DNA from: Scleromitrula shiraiana
Taxonomy: Eukaryota; Ascomycota; Leotiomycetes; Helotiales; Sclerotiniaceae
Direction: 5' to 3'
Assembly (NCBI GenBank): GCA_028455995.1
Contig: JABELC010000002.1
Coordinates: 2,976,001 to 3,040,000, forward strand
Length of the DNA stretch: 64,000 bases
The translations under genes were made by a program, and so were the position numbers. Position 1 is the stretch's first letter; every line of letters begins with the position of its first letter. Below, in pieces: positions 11,255 to 23,232 of this stretch. The notes below the pieces were generated by a model, which saw only the letters and a list, made by a program, of their open reading frames with translations, ran no database searches and was not told the origin of the DNA.

Positions 11255-12078
11255 ACAAAAATTTTTGGTATTGCATTTTCGGGTTTCTGGCTTTTAAATT
11301 GGTGTAGTGGGGGGAAATTATTTATGCAATAGTCCGTGAAGATCCATGGATATTATTTAGCATTACATCAATGAAGAAGTCAATGATATGACAAGTGTTG
11401 GTGGCATGATTTGTACTTGGCAGTTTATTGTTAAAATTGAGTGACCTTGAATGAGTGACCGACCGTATGATGAGAGACTCGTATTATTTGCACAACTTCG
11501 TATTTACACTACCTGCCTCTCACTACCTCAATTGGTAATTTTATTTGTAATTGCCGCCGCGTAGCTGGCCTCATATTATGTTTCAAGGTTTACAACCACT
11601 TGAAATTTCTTCAGAAAAGGCCTTCTACAGCCTCAATGAGACCACCAACACTTTTGCTTCGAAGACCGCCAGATATTTGCCTATTCGACAACTTATTAAT
11701 TGACTCATCCATGCATTTGAGTTATGTAAGTGAAGTTATCCCTTATATTTAAAGTCTCTAAAACCCCTCCCTACTGTAATTCACATCTACTCTACTCTAC
11801 TCTACATACTGCACAATATCCATTTATCTCTAACTAGGTATCTCTTTTCCTACTTCCCCCCTAATCTCCCCCTGTAAAATTATCGTCCATTCAAAAAACG
11901 CACGGTTCAACTTAAAAAAAAAAAAGTTTCTCAAAAGTTCTTGATTGAGTGAGTACCGGTATTTTACCCCACGTCACCTCAAGAAAGTTGGTAGTACTGT
12001 AGCCAATTCTTGTTCTACCACTCAATTCCACTTCCCCTCTCTCTCTTCCCTTTACTCCTTACGTATTGTTAAAAAGGT
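11255..12078. other. intergenic region
   Basis: RPL3 3' region, then the leader and promoter of the next gene. A short CTACT repeat sits at about 11787-11807 and an A-run near 11915. No gene was seen. Confidence 0.45.
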
Positions 12079-13111
12079 ATGGGTGCACTTTCATCCGTTC
12101 TTGCCATCCCAGTTCGAAGCATCAGAGAATCTTTCGGTCGTCGAAATAAAAATTGTCGTCAAGCCAAATTAGGAGCGAAATCAGTACCTACTTCTAGAGC
12201 TCCCTCTCTTAAAGGGAAAGAAATTGAAAGAACGCAATCATTAGGTCCTCAACAAGTCGTCGCTGCCTCATCTCCTTTACGAGAAGGGCAAGCGCAAGTT
12301 TCAAAGAAGGTCGTACAACAGGACCAAAAACGTGTAGAAAGGAACATTGCTTTGGAAGCTCCGCTACCTGTTCCGGTTCCCGTTACTGCGTAGGCGAAAG
12401 ATTTCTTTACTCTTCTGCTACCGCTTCTACTTTAACAACTTCTTTTTCTCCTCATTTCAGAAACCTTGAGTGGGGAATTAGAAGAGCTGAGAAGTCTTTC
12501 TTATACAGCACGTCATCTCTATCTCAGAATAACAAAACCGCCAACGATCAAACTACAACTATCAAGGACGACAAAATGGCTACAGACGAAGATTATATGG
12601 CTTTCCTCGATAAAGCCAACGAGGATCCTTCCGCAGGAACTTCTAAAGCTTCTGCTAGCAAGCATGAATTCAAAACTGCAGATGAGGATGTGGATGTTCC
12701 GAGTGTCTTGGTGAAAGCTACTAAGGATGCTTGGTATATCAGTGATGCGGATGAGCCGTTTGTGATCGTCGCTTTGAAATTGCCAGATGGTAAGGATGGG
12801 CTACCAAACGAAGGTATGTTGTTTGTTGATTATTTTGTTATACAGATGGAAGCTAATTTACTATAGAAACATTTGCTCAACTTATCAACCATCCGTCTCC
12901 AAAAGAAGCAGAGATATCAATTATCGACGTAGGAGAGTGGGATCCAGCGGGTCAATATAAAGAAGTGGTGGATGCGGTGAGAGCAGCGAGTAAGGGAAGC
13001 GATGTCAGGGTTTACAGGGTAGAGGGTGAGGGAAGTAGAGTTGAGTATTGGGTTGTTGGGACCCAAGGGGGGAGGTTGTTAGGCTGTAAGGCATTGGGGG
13101 TGGAGAGTTAA
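12079..13111 (+). CDS. fungal conserved hypothetical protein, two possible starts
   Basis: Exons 12079-12389, 12461-12813 and 12867-13111 give 302 residues. The first intron (GTAGGC to TTTCAG) joins a basic, Ser/Gln-rich N-terminal part starting MGALSSVLAIPVRSIRESFG in frame to a downstream ATG at 12576, where MATDEDYMAFLDKAN begins. If translation starts at 12576 the protein has 160 residues. The compact part has an acidic N-terminus and then DAWYISDADEPFVIVALKLP, EISIIDVGEWDP and VEYWVVGT, a mixed alpha/beta pattern that I do not recognise as a named enzyme. The shorter form resembles how such fungal proteins usually start, so the long form may be an alternative product or the first exon may be leader. 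Confidence 0.7.
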
Positions 13112-14326
13112 GAATTGAGAAATGATATGACGGTAAGTTAATGACTGGGCTGATTGGAATTGGCGTTCGGGATAGTGGGTTGGGCAAGGTTATGATTGTG
13201 CTTATGCAGATATGATATTAGCAAGCATTTGGCAATGAATCAGAGCATATTGGATATATGACGACCAAAATAAGACACTTAAACTTCGGGAGACGCTCCC
13301 TTCATACTCATATTCAATGACATGTACTGACGACTATCTATTTTAATGGGCTATAGTAAGCCACCTCGTTCAAGATCAAACCCATAGTTGCAGGGTAGAA
13401 ACGAAGGGAAGCAAACAAACTTAATCCTTAATGCTTAATGAACAGATTCCTCACTTATTTCAAATATTCAACCCCCCCCTTCCCCCCCCCCCTTAAAATC
13501 TCATGTTTAGGTTCGATCTAAATTTCATAAGTCTTGGTACCATGTAGCTTCCATGCCTCCCAAGAGTTTTCGATTATTTGATGCACATCTATATCTCGCT
13601 AATCTTGTTCTTCTATGGCGTCCACATGCACTCACCCACTTGCGATAAACTATTATTGGAAATCTTAATATCCAACAATCTCTATTCTTCTGTTGTTTTG
13701 CGGATTTCTCAATTACTTTTCCTCTTGTTGTTTGGTGATTCATACTACCTCTGTGCATGAGTTCAATTTTCTGTACCATTTCCATGGAACAGTGTGCTTT
13801 ATTGCACACCTACATGTTCACCAAGACGTCATACCAGTCGTTAGGATAATGGTGTAGACGGATCTAGAAAAGAAGCAAGAACGGGTTTCGGGAGATTTGA
13901 TGGGCAGTTCAGATAGAGAACTACTGTTGGTTGGAGTCACATTGCTAATCCTAGCAATTCTTGTTTATGGTTTATCTGAACATTGGAAATATTTAGCTGA
14001 AACAAACCCAAAGTTTTTCATGACATATTGATAAAAACTATTCAGAAGGTTTATTTAAGATCCATACACAACAGCCTCTTGCTACAAAAACTAGCAGTAA
14101 ATACTACAAAATTCCCACACCAATTCCACTCCCAAATATGTATTGCTCCTATCATAGCCCAGCTATCCTAAATCTACGCATTCAACAAAGACTCATCCTC
14201 AGATTCATTCCCAGAGTATTTATCGTCGGAGTCCGAGTTTCCAATACCGGAACGCTGTCGAGTGCAGGGCCGCGCCGTATAGGGATAATGATATCCAAGA
14301 GTCCTTCCAAGTGATCTGCTCTTATC
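13112..14326. other. intergenic region with poly-C tracts
   Basis: About 1.2 kb without a supported gene. Two C-runs separated by TT occur at about 13471-13492. Short frames at 13525-13809 (minus) and 13578-13760 (plus) overlap each other and show no motif. Confidence 0.45.
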
Positions 14327-14902
14327 TCACCGTGCAAGAGGGATTCTTTCCTCATTGAATCTCCTATCAGCCATGACGTTGCAACTCGAACTTCGATATA
14401 TTCCACTCTCATCTCTCTTGTCTCGTGGTCTGGAACGCCTGGTGTTTCCTTCTGGACTGTGAGGTTTTGCTCTTCTACTACGATAATGATTATTTATTCC
14501 GTCCAAACAATGGCTATCTGGCTGGTTCTCGACACCTCTATAGGTGTGTAGATGTTTTCGGTTGTTTTTAATTCCGTCATCATTGCCGTAATCTTTTATA
14601 TCACTACGACGTCGAGGTCTGACATATTTCCTATGTTTCTTTGGGCTTGAATGGAGCGTTGAATTCTGAAGTTCGATAAGACAGTTTGAGTGGCGTCTAT
14701 GACCACACTGTGGGTAGTAGATCCAGCCAGCTTCACAGGAATCTTCCTCCTGCAGAGAAACACTAGTTAGATATTTAAAGACGGCGATGAAGAAATGCGT
14801 AACTTCTTCATTCGAATAATCGCAAGTCATTAGTTGCTTTCGGCAGCAGTATAGCCATGTTGATTCTGAAGAATTCAACGTTTCTTTTTCTTGGAAATGC
14901 AT
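14327..14902 (-). CDS. small Cys-rich putative zinc-binding protein (paralogue 1)
   Basis: Two minus-strand exons, 14804-14902 and 14327-14749, give 173 residues. The 54-nt intron (14750-14803) has GTTACG, a CTAACT branch site and CTGCAG. Because 54 is a multiple of three and has no stop, the unspliced frame is also open. The first exon carries TWLYCCRKQ and the second YYPQCGHRRHSNC. This is the same layout as paralogues at 15631-16001, 16483-17375 and 45937-46280 (W-x-C-C, phase-0 intron, C-x2-C-G-H-x2-C-x2-C). Here two ligand positions have changed (Cys to Tyr and Cys to His), so metal binding may be weakened. The C-terminus is long and Arg/Asn/Ser-rich. Function is unknown. Confidence 0.6.
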   Translation of the reverse strand: MHFQEKETLNSSESTWLYCCRKQLMTCDYSNEEVTHFFIAVFKYLTSVSLQEEDSCEAGWIYYPQCGHRRHSNCLIELQNSTLHSSPKKHRKYVRPRRRSDIKDYGNDDGIKNNRKHLHTYRGVENQPDSHCLDGINNHYRSRRAKPHSPEGNTRRSRPRDKRDESGIYRSSSCNVMADRRFNEERIPLAR

Positions 14903-15630
14903 GTTTTTGTCGATGGAGTTGGAATATAAAATTAAGTAGAAGAATGTCTGGAACGATGGAGTATTTTATAGACTTGCCAAATGTGAAATTATTCACCCAC
15001 TCGCTGATTGGGAGATGTGAGTACTTTGAAGAGTGGTTCGACAGTTCGACTCTTAACATATGAGTGTCGTCTAGTGTGACTGGATGTATTAATTCGCGTA
15101 ACTTTTTGGATTTATATTTCGATTATTTAGTTCAATCTAGATACTAGTAGAATGATTAGATATTATAATCTATTGATATTAAATTAAACTGTATAATATA
15201 TTTAGTCCTAACTCAAATAATTAGAGACTGTAATCTATTAGTATTAGATTAACTTAATTAGTATATAATTTATTTACTAGTTTCAAGTTTATATCAGAAA
15301 ATTAGAGACTATAATCTATTAACATTAGAGATTATGATCTATTGAGATTGGATAAAACTATCTAGATATCTAATTTATTTAGTTTTAAGTTAAATAATTG
15401 AAGGCTATAACTTGAATCTAATAACTTGAATATATGATAAAACTATACAATTACTAATCAAAATCGAAATAAACAATATAATATTATAATCATGTATTCT
15501 TCTGAAAATAAGGAACGATAGTAGTTCATGAACTAAAGCGCCACTAGCAATTTGTGTAATAATAATAAAACATTCTGAGATATGTCTAAAATTTTCCCAA
15601 GTCTTCCTAGCTCTTTTCTTAGAACATTTC
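14903..15630. other. intergenic AT-rich region
   Basis: It contains the degenerate AT-rich repeats listed separately. No gene was seen. The frame at 15405-15650 is a by-product of AT-rich sequence. Confidence 0.45.
15150..15430. repeat. AT-rich degenerate tandem repeat, about 65-80 bp period
   Basis: The motif ATTAGAGACTATAATCTATT recurs with changes at about 15155, 15220, 15301, 15325 and 15396. Between copies lie related blocks such as TATAATTTATTTACTAGTTT and TAATTTATTTAGTTTTAAGT. The stretch is strongly AT-rich compared with its flanks. It looks like the eroded remains of a repeat, possibly after C-to-T mutation of duplicated DNA (RIP), lying between two paralogous genes. Confidence 0.6.
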
Positions 15631-16001
15631 TTAGACCCTGAATCCCACAATATGTTTCATAACTCCACGAGCCTTCTCTTTCTTAGACTTAGATGCTTTT
15701 GATAGTGTCTCTTCTGTCGCTGTACGAACGACTTTGCCCTTTTCGATTTCAATCTTCACGCTATGTGAAGTTCCCCCTCGGTGTCTACCAGCCTCAGTCA
15801 CGAAACTGATCTTCTCCCGGCAAGCAATACATCGTTCATGTCCGCAATATTTACACAATGCAACGCTGCCGGGATTGTAGCGGTCCTGTGCTATTGTTGT
15901 TATTGTTACATCGGTCTTATGTACGGGTATCTAGAGAGACTTACCCTTGGATCATGGTGGAGGGCTGCGCAGCATTTCCATCGGGTTGGACTAAGTGACA
16001 T
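15631..16001 (-). CDS. small Cys-rich putative zinc-binding protein (paralogue 2)
   Basis: Two exons, 15945-16001 and 15631-15885, give 103 residues. The intron begins GTAAGT and ends GCACAG, in phase 0. The protein starts MSLSPTRWKCCAALHHDPR in exon 1. Exon 2 starts DRYNPGSVALCKYCGHERC and continues IACREK. The pattern W-x-C-C then C-x2-C-G-H-x-R-C-x2-C gives six Cys and one His, enough for one or two zinc sites, reminiscent of RING or zinc-ribbon knuckles. The rest is Lys/Glu/Ser-rich. This is the cleanest member of the family here. The role is unknown; zinc binding is inferred. Confidence 0.78.
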
Positions 16002-16482
16002 TATGGATGATGTGATGCTTAGCTCTGTTGAGGCTGAGAGTTAAGGTAATGAGGAGATGTGTTTCTGTCTGTTAAATCTGATGGATATCAAGGAAGGTGA
16101 AGTAATTTATCCGTCGATAACAATTTGGAAAGTATGCACTGTGTGGTACAATTGACAAGTAGGAAGAAGGAAGAAGACCTTATACTCGAGAGTAGCAACT
16201 TCTGATTCATTAGCAGTCATAGTTCTTCTTTCTATAGACTCATATCTACACGGCAGAATACTCATGCACTTCATATTTACGCAAGAGTCAACTAGCTACG
16301 TGAATCAAATGAACTATTAGTTTATGTTCCAAAGTCATAAACTTACAAACCACTATTCAATATTGTTAGGCTAACATTTCTGATTATTCAACTAAAAACT
16401 AGATATATCAAGGCCTATCCGTCGGGCCAAAAGTCGCGTGGGATCTTTCCAGAGATATATACTCATCACTCCTGACGGTTTC
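16002..16482. other. intergenic region between paralogues 2 and 3
   Basis: About 480 bases with no gene seen. It holds the promoter of paralogue 2 (minus strand) and the 3' end of paralogue 3. Confidence 0.4.
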
Positions 16483-17375
16483 TTATCCCTTCCTATCTTT
16501 TACCATTTCACCCTTTTCAACGTCATTCTCACTTCCGTCCACTGCTGTACCTCCGCGCTCAATACTTGTCGTACAACCCTCGCATATTGCATGCCCGCAT
16601 CCTTCGCAGTTAGTTACGCTTAATGGATTTCTCCTCTTACTCTAAAAAGCGTTAGCCCTGCTCAAATCCAACCTCGCCATCTCTCTAACACAAACAAACA
16701 AGAGAAACCTACCGAGTTAATACAACGAATAGTACAACACCTCCAATGAAACCCATATCCATAACTCCCACCCACTCCCGGACCCCTCTCAACCCCATCA
16801 TTCTTCGAGTCCGATCTTGCCGCGGAAATACAAGGACATCTCACTCTGCATCTCTTCCTAAACTTCCTCTCTACAGCACATTTCTTCCTTTGTCGCCAAA
16901 AATCCGCAAGCTTTCGCCACAGATGTGTGAGTGAGAAAGGCAGACAGCTTGGCTTTTGTCGAGCTTGGTCTTGAGCTTGATCTTGGGCTCGAGCTTTTAC
17001 AATCTGCGATAGGAGATGGCGCTCTGCGAATGATACTTTTCGGTAGTAATGGGGTGTTAGATATTGAGATTCTGTTTCTGAGTTGGGATTGGAGATGGTG
17101 TTGGTGTCTTGATCTTGTGCTTCGGACATTAGTGTGATGGATGACATATTCGAATCTATGTTGAGGGTTTGGAGGGCTTTTGAGATTGACTCGATGAGGA
17201 GATTCTGAGCTGTAGGGAATGTAGGATGTATGCCGGTATGGAAACATTGGGAAGGTTTTAAGTGTAGAGATTCGTACGGCAGTGTATGTACGGGAAGTAC
17301 GCGATATACTATAGGTCGCAATGTACTGTAGGTTGTAATGTATTGAATGCCGCAATTGATGAGACGGAACATCAT
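16483..17375 (-). CDS. Cys-rich putative zinc-binding protein (paralogue 3)
   Basis: Two exons, 16713-17375 and 16483-16641, give 273 residues from the first ATG, or 197 if translation starts at M77 (17147). The intron has GTAGGT, a GCTAAC branch site and TTTTTAG, in phase 0. Exon 1 ends with YGFHWRCCTIRCINS. Exon 2 continues SKRRNPLSVTNCEGCGHAIC and then EGC, so the signature is W-x-C-C, then C-x2-C-G-H-x2-C-x2-C, as in the neighbours. Upstream is a long Ser/Gln-rich and then basic region (KKCAVERKFRKRCRVRCPC). The second start seems more likely because residues 1-76 have no clear character. Function is unknown. Confidence 0.68.
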
Positions 17376-17834
17376 CCTACGGCTAGATGAACCGTACCTT
17401 GATATTGATTCATGGGCATATTGCCGTGAATCTAAAACGTGTTGTCGCTACCAGAATCTATAATGAATGAGAGACATCATGAATTGTTTGACCTGAGAAC
17501 AAGCTTACTGTTTGCTTAACACATATTCAATGTTTTCCAGCAGAGCTGGTAATACCCGCCGCGCTTTCAAAATTCTGGGATAATTATGGTGAGCTGGGCA
17601 GATGATGTATGCCTGTTACCTCTTCGGAACATGCTTGGAGCATATGGACATGTTCATATTGTGGTAGTGGATGTCTTTCTTTCCATTGCTTTATTACTTA
17701 CTTTGAGAAGACAAAATTGAGCATGCGCAAAGGCAATCCTTCTCTTTTCACAGCAGTTCCATCGCCGTAAATCGTCACGATTAATTTGGAGTAGTGAATT
17801 CATCGCGTCTCAACATCGGGTATAATTCATTTAT
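17376..17834. other. intergenic region
   Basis: About 460 bases between the promoter of paralogue 3 and the 3' end of VPS36. No gene was seen. Confidence 0.4.
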
Positions 17835-19894
17835 TCATATATAGCTAGTAGCGAGGTGACCAACATCGGCAAATTGTAGACTTGGTGCTGGAGACTCTTT
17901 TGGGTCTATCCAGTTCTCCCAGAACTTCACTCCTTCTATACTAACTTCTCTGCACAACGCACCCTTCTCTTCAGCCATTTCAAGCTCTTCTTCTGCCACT
18001 CCAATACTCCATCCAAAGTGTTCTGCAGCGTCCTGTGATGTAACACCTTGTCCAAAGCTCTGCCAGTCCCATGGGACCTCTTTTTCGGGAGGAAACATAT
18101 GCAAGTCTTTGAGCCATGACAACAAAGCCTTTATTGTTTTCTCATCCGTCCTGTCGCTACCCTGAACTACTAACACACCACTTCGAAATTGTCTAAGACG
18201 TACGGGAAGTTTCAGTTTTTCCCATAGCCTAGCGGCCTTTTCGAAATCTAAAGGACTAACAAGTTCGACTCCACCTCGAGCTCGATTGAATACAGCCCAA
18301 AGATCAACAAGACTAATGATTCCACCAGCCTTTTTTAGAACACCCCTAGCATCATCTGTCAAGAATTCTGCCAAATTTCTAGATAATTCCGAAATGTATA
18401 AAGACTCGGAATTGCTTCCACCACCAAGCATATCTTTCGTAGTTACTAAACCTAGAGCGCTTGCAACGGCGCTAGTGTCTGTGCTCCCATTAGCACTGTT
18501 AGTGCTAGCAAATGATTCTGCCAAAGCAATGATTTCTTTAGCTGAAGCCATTAATGCCTCGAGGTCCTCAAAAGCACTTCCTATCACAAGCTCGTTGTTT
18601 TTGCGTACTTCAAGACGTCTCTGCTCCAAGCCAGCAATCCCAACCGTTTTAGCTCGCTCACCAGTAGGCGTTGATGATCCAGACCCTGACCCACTCTCTA
18701 TTTCTGAATATCGATTGGGTTTGGGCACTGGAGGAGCATTCTGCAGAAGCCATTTGCGCTGTGTCATGCATCCTTTGAGGCGCTCGAGGAAGATTTTCTC
18801 TCCACCGCCACGAAATGAAAGTTTGATACTCTCATTGGTTTCCGTGCCGGGTGCCGGTAGATGATTAAGTACAGGGCCTGGAGAAATCCTCCGTTGGTTT
18901 GATGGGTCCAGTCCAGCTGGTACGCCTTGGGATAATAATGGAGCCCCACAAATCTCACAAGCTAGAAGTGAAGGATGGTTCAGAAAAGTACATCGTGGAC
19001 ATTCGAATGAAGCCTCTCCATTTTGTGTCTTGGGAGGCTCTGTGTGTTGGATTCCATCCTGCCTCGAAGATTGGTCGACCCATGTATCAGATTGTGAATA
19101 AGGAAAGTCCGATCGACCACCTCTCACAGGTACTGGAGTTTTGAGTGGTACTACAGAGGATGGTGATGGCCGACTGCTACTTGCATTTATGGCTGCTTTT
19201 AGGACGAGTGAAAAAGGTGGTTTAATCCCGCATGCTAAGCAAGGTGGTAGAGGAGTATTTGTGTTTGCGGTAGATGGGTCGAAATTCGAAGGTACAGGAT
19301 TTGAAAATGAGCAGATAGGACATATCCATGTAGCACTACTGGCAGGTGAAGGCTCTGGTGTTGGCAGATGAAAAGGACTTTCAATACGAGATAGTGGAGA
19401 TGCGGTTGCACTCCTGGAAGGTGCAATGAGGCTTGTTACAGCTCTATTTTGCACCGAGGATCGTTTGGAGGGTTTGGGAACTAAAGTAATTTTTGCAGAG
19501 GACTTCAAGAAGCCGGCCTGCAAGAAAGTTAGATATATAAAACAGTATTGAATCAAATGCTCTTGTCCCTACATAGAATTCATAGCGATCAATTTCCTTC
19601 AAGTCGATTGCGGTTGAATTCCTCCTAGGTTCGTCGTTGTCTACATAGCATATTCGATGTGAAGTCAAATAGACCTGGCCATTTTGGCATTCCGGGATTT
19701 TGTACTTTCTAATAGTTCACAATAAGCTTCTTAACATTCACAGCCGCTCCTCCCTGTAACTTGCGTTATGGGTAGGGAATTCAAATAACTTACCCCTCAT
19801 ATAGTCCTACATTATCTTGAACAAAAATATTAACCTCATCTGGCAAATAAGATGGCCTCAACGCAGTAGTGAGGTCGAGATGTTTTAGAAACAT
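17835..19894 (-). CDS. VPS36: ESCRT-II subunit Vps36
   Basis: Three minus-strand exons, 19794-19894, 19573-19708 and 17835-19517, give 639 residues. The start MFLKHLDLTTALRPSYLPDE opens the GLUE domain, continued by VGLYEGKYKIPECQNGQVYL and IDRYEFYAGFLKSS. The GLUE domain is split by an insertion carrying two NZF zinc fingers: WICPICSFSNP...PPCLACG at about 143-178 and FECPRCTFLN...LACEICGAPL at about 250-273, as in yeast Vps36. The C-terminal winged-helix region contains VDLWAVFNRARGGVELVSP and the FGWSIGVAEEELEMAEEKG stretch. The protein binds phosphoinositides and ubiquitin on endosomes and with Vps22 and Vps25 sorts membrane proteins into multivesicular bodies. It is divergent from THP3. 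Confidence 0.95.
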
Positions 19895-20443
19895 TTGTCC
19901 AAGCCATGTATTAAGATTTCTATTTGAATGTCCTTCAAATGACAATCTGCGAGAACATCTATGATGGAGGGGAAGTGGGATAATATAATAGTAGAACTAT
20001 GACTATGATGAAGCCAAGATTTCTCTAGGACTTGCTATCTTATCATAGGTACAGTTCTACTGGGTCTACGTTGACCAAAATGACATTTAATGTCTTTATA
20101 AACCACCGTAGTAAAGAGCATAATTAGTCTTTATGACTTGCCGTAGTTCTAATTGTTGTGACTGTACAATTGACACAATCCAAGGATATATAATACCAGT
20201 GATCAAATGTACGCGGACTCATTCGGTTAAATACTCTTTCCAATTCTTACAAAAACATTTACTCTCACACACATTCCAAATCTACAAATTCACATCAAAT
20301 CCTACTCCCCTTCCTCCCCACTTTCACTTCACTTCTACATCCTTTCATAGTTCCCTTTCATAGGATTATCATCGCGATCTTTAATATCGCATCACTAATT
20401 ATTTGAGAACACAAGGAATAAAAAGTTCTACATTTTCAACAAC
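19895..20443. other. divergent promoter between VPS36 and THP3
   Basis: About 550 bases separate the two divergent start codons. The THP3 leader is pyrimidine-rich (CT-rich at about 20300-20360), which is usual for fungal 5' regions. No further gene was seen. Confidence 0.5.
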
Positions 20444-22159
20444 ATGGCTTCACCATGGGCCACGAATATCCCACCGCCTCCGGGCACTACAGGCTCTTAT
20501 GGGTATCAAGGTGAGCCCAACCCACAACCTATCTATCTTTTCATTAGAGCTCTGCTGACGTTATAAATATTAGTTCCAATACCTGCTCCAGCCTATCATA
20601 CTGTACAAGTTCGACAATCATTTAACCAAGTACCACCACCTTCACCTTTAACCTACCCAGTAATCTCCCAGCAAGCACCCCCTGAACCAACACCGCCGCC
20701 TGTGCAAAAGAAGAGGGACTGGCCACAGTCAGTTCGTAACTACGTTCAGCGTTCATTCGAACCTGCCTATACTATTGAAGGTATCACTCGCGATGATATG
20801 GAGGCCATGCTAAAGAAAACCATTACTGAAGCGTCGGATGCGGAGACACTACACACTCGTAATTGGGATGCTTACCCACTCCCACAACAATTGATATTAG
20901 ATGCGCGGGTAAAAGCGAAAGCGGCGGCAGCAGCGGCAGCAGTAGCTTGGCAGCAGGAATCTCTGCAATATCAATTATCTGCCAATGGCTACACAAATCC
21001 CTCACCTGCATCGAAGAAGAGAAAATCTATAGAAATGGGTGGCAGTAGTGATGATAGTTCCATTTCAACCCCACCTTGGCGTAATACTAATCTTCGCAAT
21101 GGAAATGAAGACCGTGCCTCATTTACTTCTCCCAAGGGACGTTTTGATAAAAGACAGCAACCATTCCAGGACGAAGTCTCTCATAAAGGTACCAGTAAGT
21201 CTCAGAAGAACCTGGAGAAACGACAAAAGCGATTTGAAGCGGGTTATAAATCAACCTACAAATCCAAATCGGCGACGCCAGAACCTATGTCAGGACCATT
21301 GATCGGCACAAACACATCGTTGGAGAAAGAATATTTCCGTCTAACTACGGCACCTGTGGCAGCACACGTTCGCCCGGAGTACATCTTAAGGCAAACCCTT
21401 GATCTATTGAAGAAGAAGTGGAAGAAAGAAGGAAATTATAATTACATTTGCGACCAGTTCAAATCTATGCGTCAAGATCTGACAGTCCAGCGCATCAAAA
21501 ATGAGTTCACTGTTACTGTCTATGAAATTCATGCACGTATTGCATTAGAGAAGGGGGACCTCGGTGAGTATAATCAATGCCAGACCCAACTTCGTGCACT
21601 GTATGCACAGAAGGTTGGGGGTAATCCAGTGGAATTCAAGGCATACCGTATCTTGTATTTCATTCACACAGCTAACCGCACGGCGTTGAACGACGTTTTG
21701 GCGGATCTAACCACAGCAGAGAAGGAATCCGAAGCCATCAAACACGCTTTGAGTGTACGCTCAGCATTGGCGTTAGGCAACTACCACAAATTCTTTAGAC
21801 TTTATCTCGACACTCCCAATATGGGCGCTTATCTCATGGATATGTTCGTCGTCCGTGAACGCTTGTCTGCTCTTTCAAAAATTTGCAAAACGTAAGTTCT
21901 TCACCTCAGTGAATATTATATGCACATACTAATTGACTATCTTAGCTATAAGCCTGATGTCAAACTAAGGTTCGTCACGGAAGAATTAGGATTTGAATCG
22001 GATGGCGATGCCGCGCAGTTCATATTTGATCATAATGGTCAGAACTTGCTAGTAGAGAAAGAGGGTGATCTTCGCTTCCTCTCTGGCGCAGCGGGCCAGA
22101 CATTTGAGATTGCAAGAGCCGAAGCCTTCCGCGCGATCGATATTAAAGGCCAGATCTAA
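20444..22159 (+). CDS. THP3: THP3-like SAC3/GANP family protein
   Basis: Three exons, 20444-20510, 20574-21891 and 21946-22159, give 532 residues. A Pro-rich N-terminus (SPWATNIPPPPG, PAPAYHTVQVRQSF) is followed by WPQSVRNYVQRSFEPAY, then a basic Ser-rich linker. The SAC3/PCI domain starts at LEKEYFRLTTAPVAAHVRPE and includes YICDQFKSMRQDLTVQRIKN, the family's most conserved helix, and FRLYLDTPNMGAYLMDMF. The PCI winged helix ends with DVKLRFVTEELGFESDGDA. Yeast Thp3 pairs with Csn12 in transcription elongation and mRNA maturation; human LENG8 is related. The order and length fit Thp3 better than Sac3, which is longer. The symbol is assigned by similarity. Confidence 0.88.
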
Positions 22160-23077
22160 CAGTTTTCGTTACCTTTCGACCCTTGTTCATAGCTTTGTCA
22201 GTTATCTGAAGCTCCGTCCCTAGATCTTTTTATCGTATTTTTTCTCACCTTATAATTGCTTTGCCAACCTCCAAACCTTGATCTTGGACATCATCCCTTT
22301 GATTGGTCTCGCCTCGATTGTGGAACGAAGTCTATGTCTAGATGACGATTACTCGATACATCTCTACTCGTCTTTCCACAAAACGGACCCCTAGTCGATA
22401 GGGACAGCATTTACCATTTTCTTTATCTCCCCTTTCTTCGATCTCGAGCGGCATTCAACCCCTCTTTTCTCTTTTCTTATTATTCATGCATGACGAATTT
22501 ATCAAGAAGTGTGGTTCATGGATTTGACCGGCGTTATGGTAGTTGAAGTGCTAGCCATTCACGAATGGTAAGCACATAAATGGGGAGGAGGTGTGACTGG
22601 AGTTTGCTGTAGTTTTCTCTCCACGGCGTTGTCGGTGCAGTGAGCACTGACGTTTGGTTACTTTAACACTCACATTCGCATTACGAGCGGAGTTGGCTTT
22701 ACTTGATATAATTTGTTGTTATATAATTCCTCGTGATAGTCTATCTAGCAAGGTACACTTGTATTTTGGGACAAAACATTTGAGAGAAGGGGGGAATAAG
22801 AACCCTCTTGGAAAGAAAAGAAGAGAATTATCCTTAGTCTAGCTTTTAATCAGTTGCATACAATATATGATATCTACCGAAAATTAAAAGGTCTCGTGAT
22901 CATAGCAAGAGTTTTCAATTCTCAGCTTCTTTTTTTTTTTCAATTTATTCTGCTTCTCGCATTGAATACAGCAGTGAGCAAATACGCAATCATCAGTGCG
23001 TCCCCACCAACCTCCCCTAGCACCCCCCTTCTTATCGTCCCTATCTTATGCCGATGCGATAAACTAGCAAGCATGCA

Positions 23078-23126
23078 ATTAAAGCAAAGTAAAGCAAAGT
23101 AAAGCAAAATAAAGCAAAGCAAAGCG
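23078..23126. repeat. (AAAGC/AAAGT)n pentanucleotide repeat
   Basis: Units of TAAAGCAAAG and CAAAGCAAAG run in tandem with small changes. Confidence 0.8.
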
Positions 23127-23232
23127 CTGGTGGGGCAAAGAAGGCCCCGGGGGTTGGGGGGGGTTGGGGGTAAAATAAAATATTGGCATACATGATATCA
23201 TAATTGATTATGGAATCTTCAGTGAGCGATTC

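Noticed and set aside
6983..13111. Secondary-metabolite cluster around the MFS exporter
   Set aside because: Neighbours are RPL3 and a conserved unknown; no polyketide synthase, peptide synthetase, terpene cyclase or P450 is present.
13525..13809. 94-codon minus-strand frame
   Set aside because: Overlaps an equally long plus-strand frame, has no motif, no splice partners and no family character.
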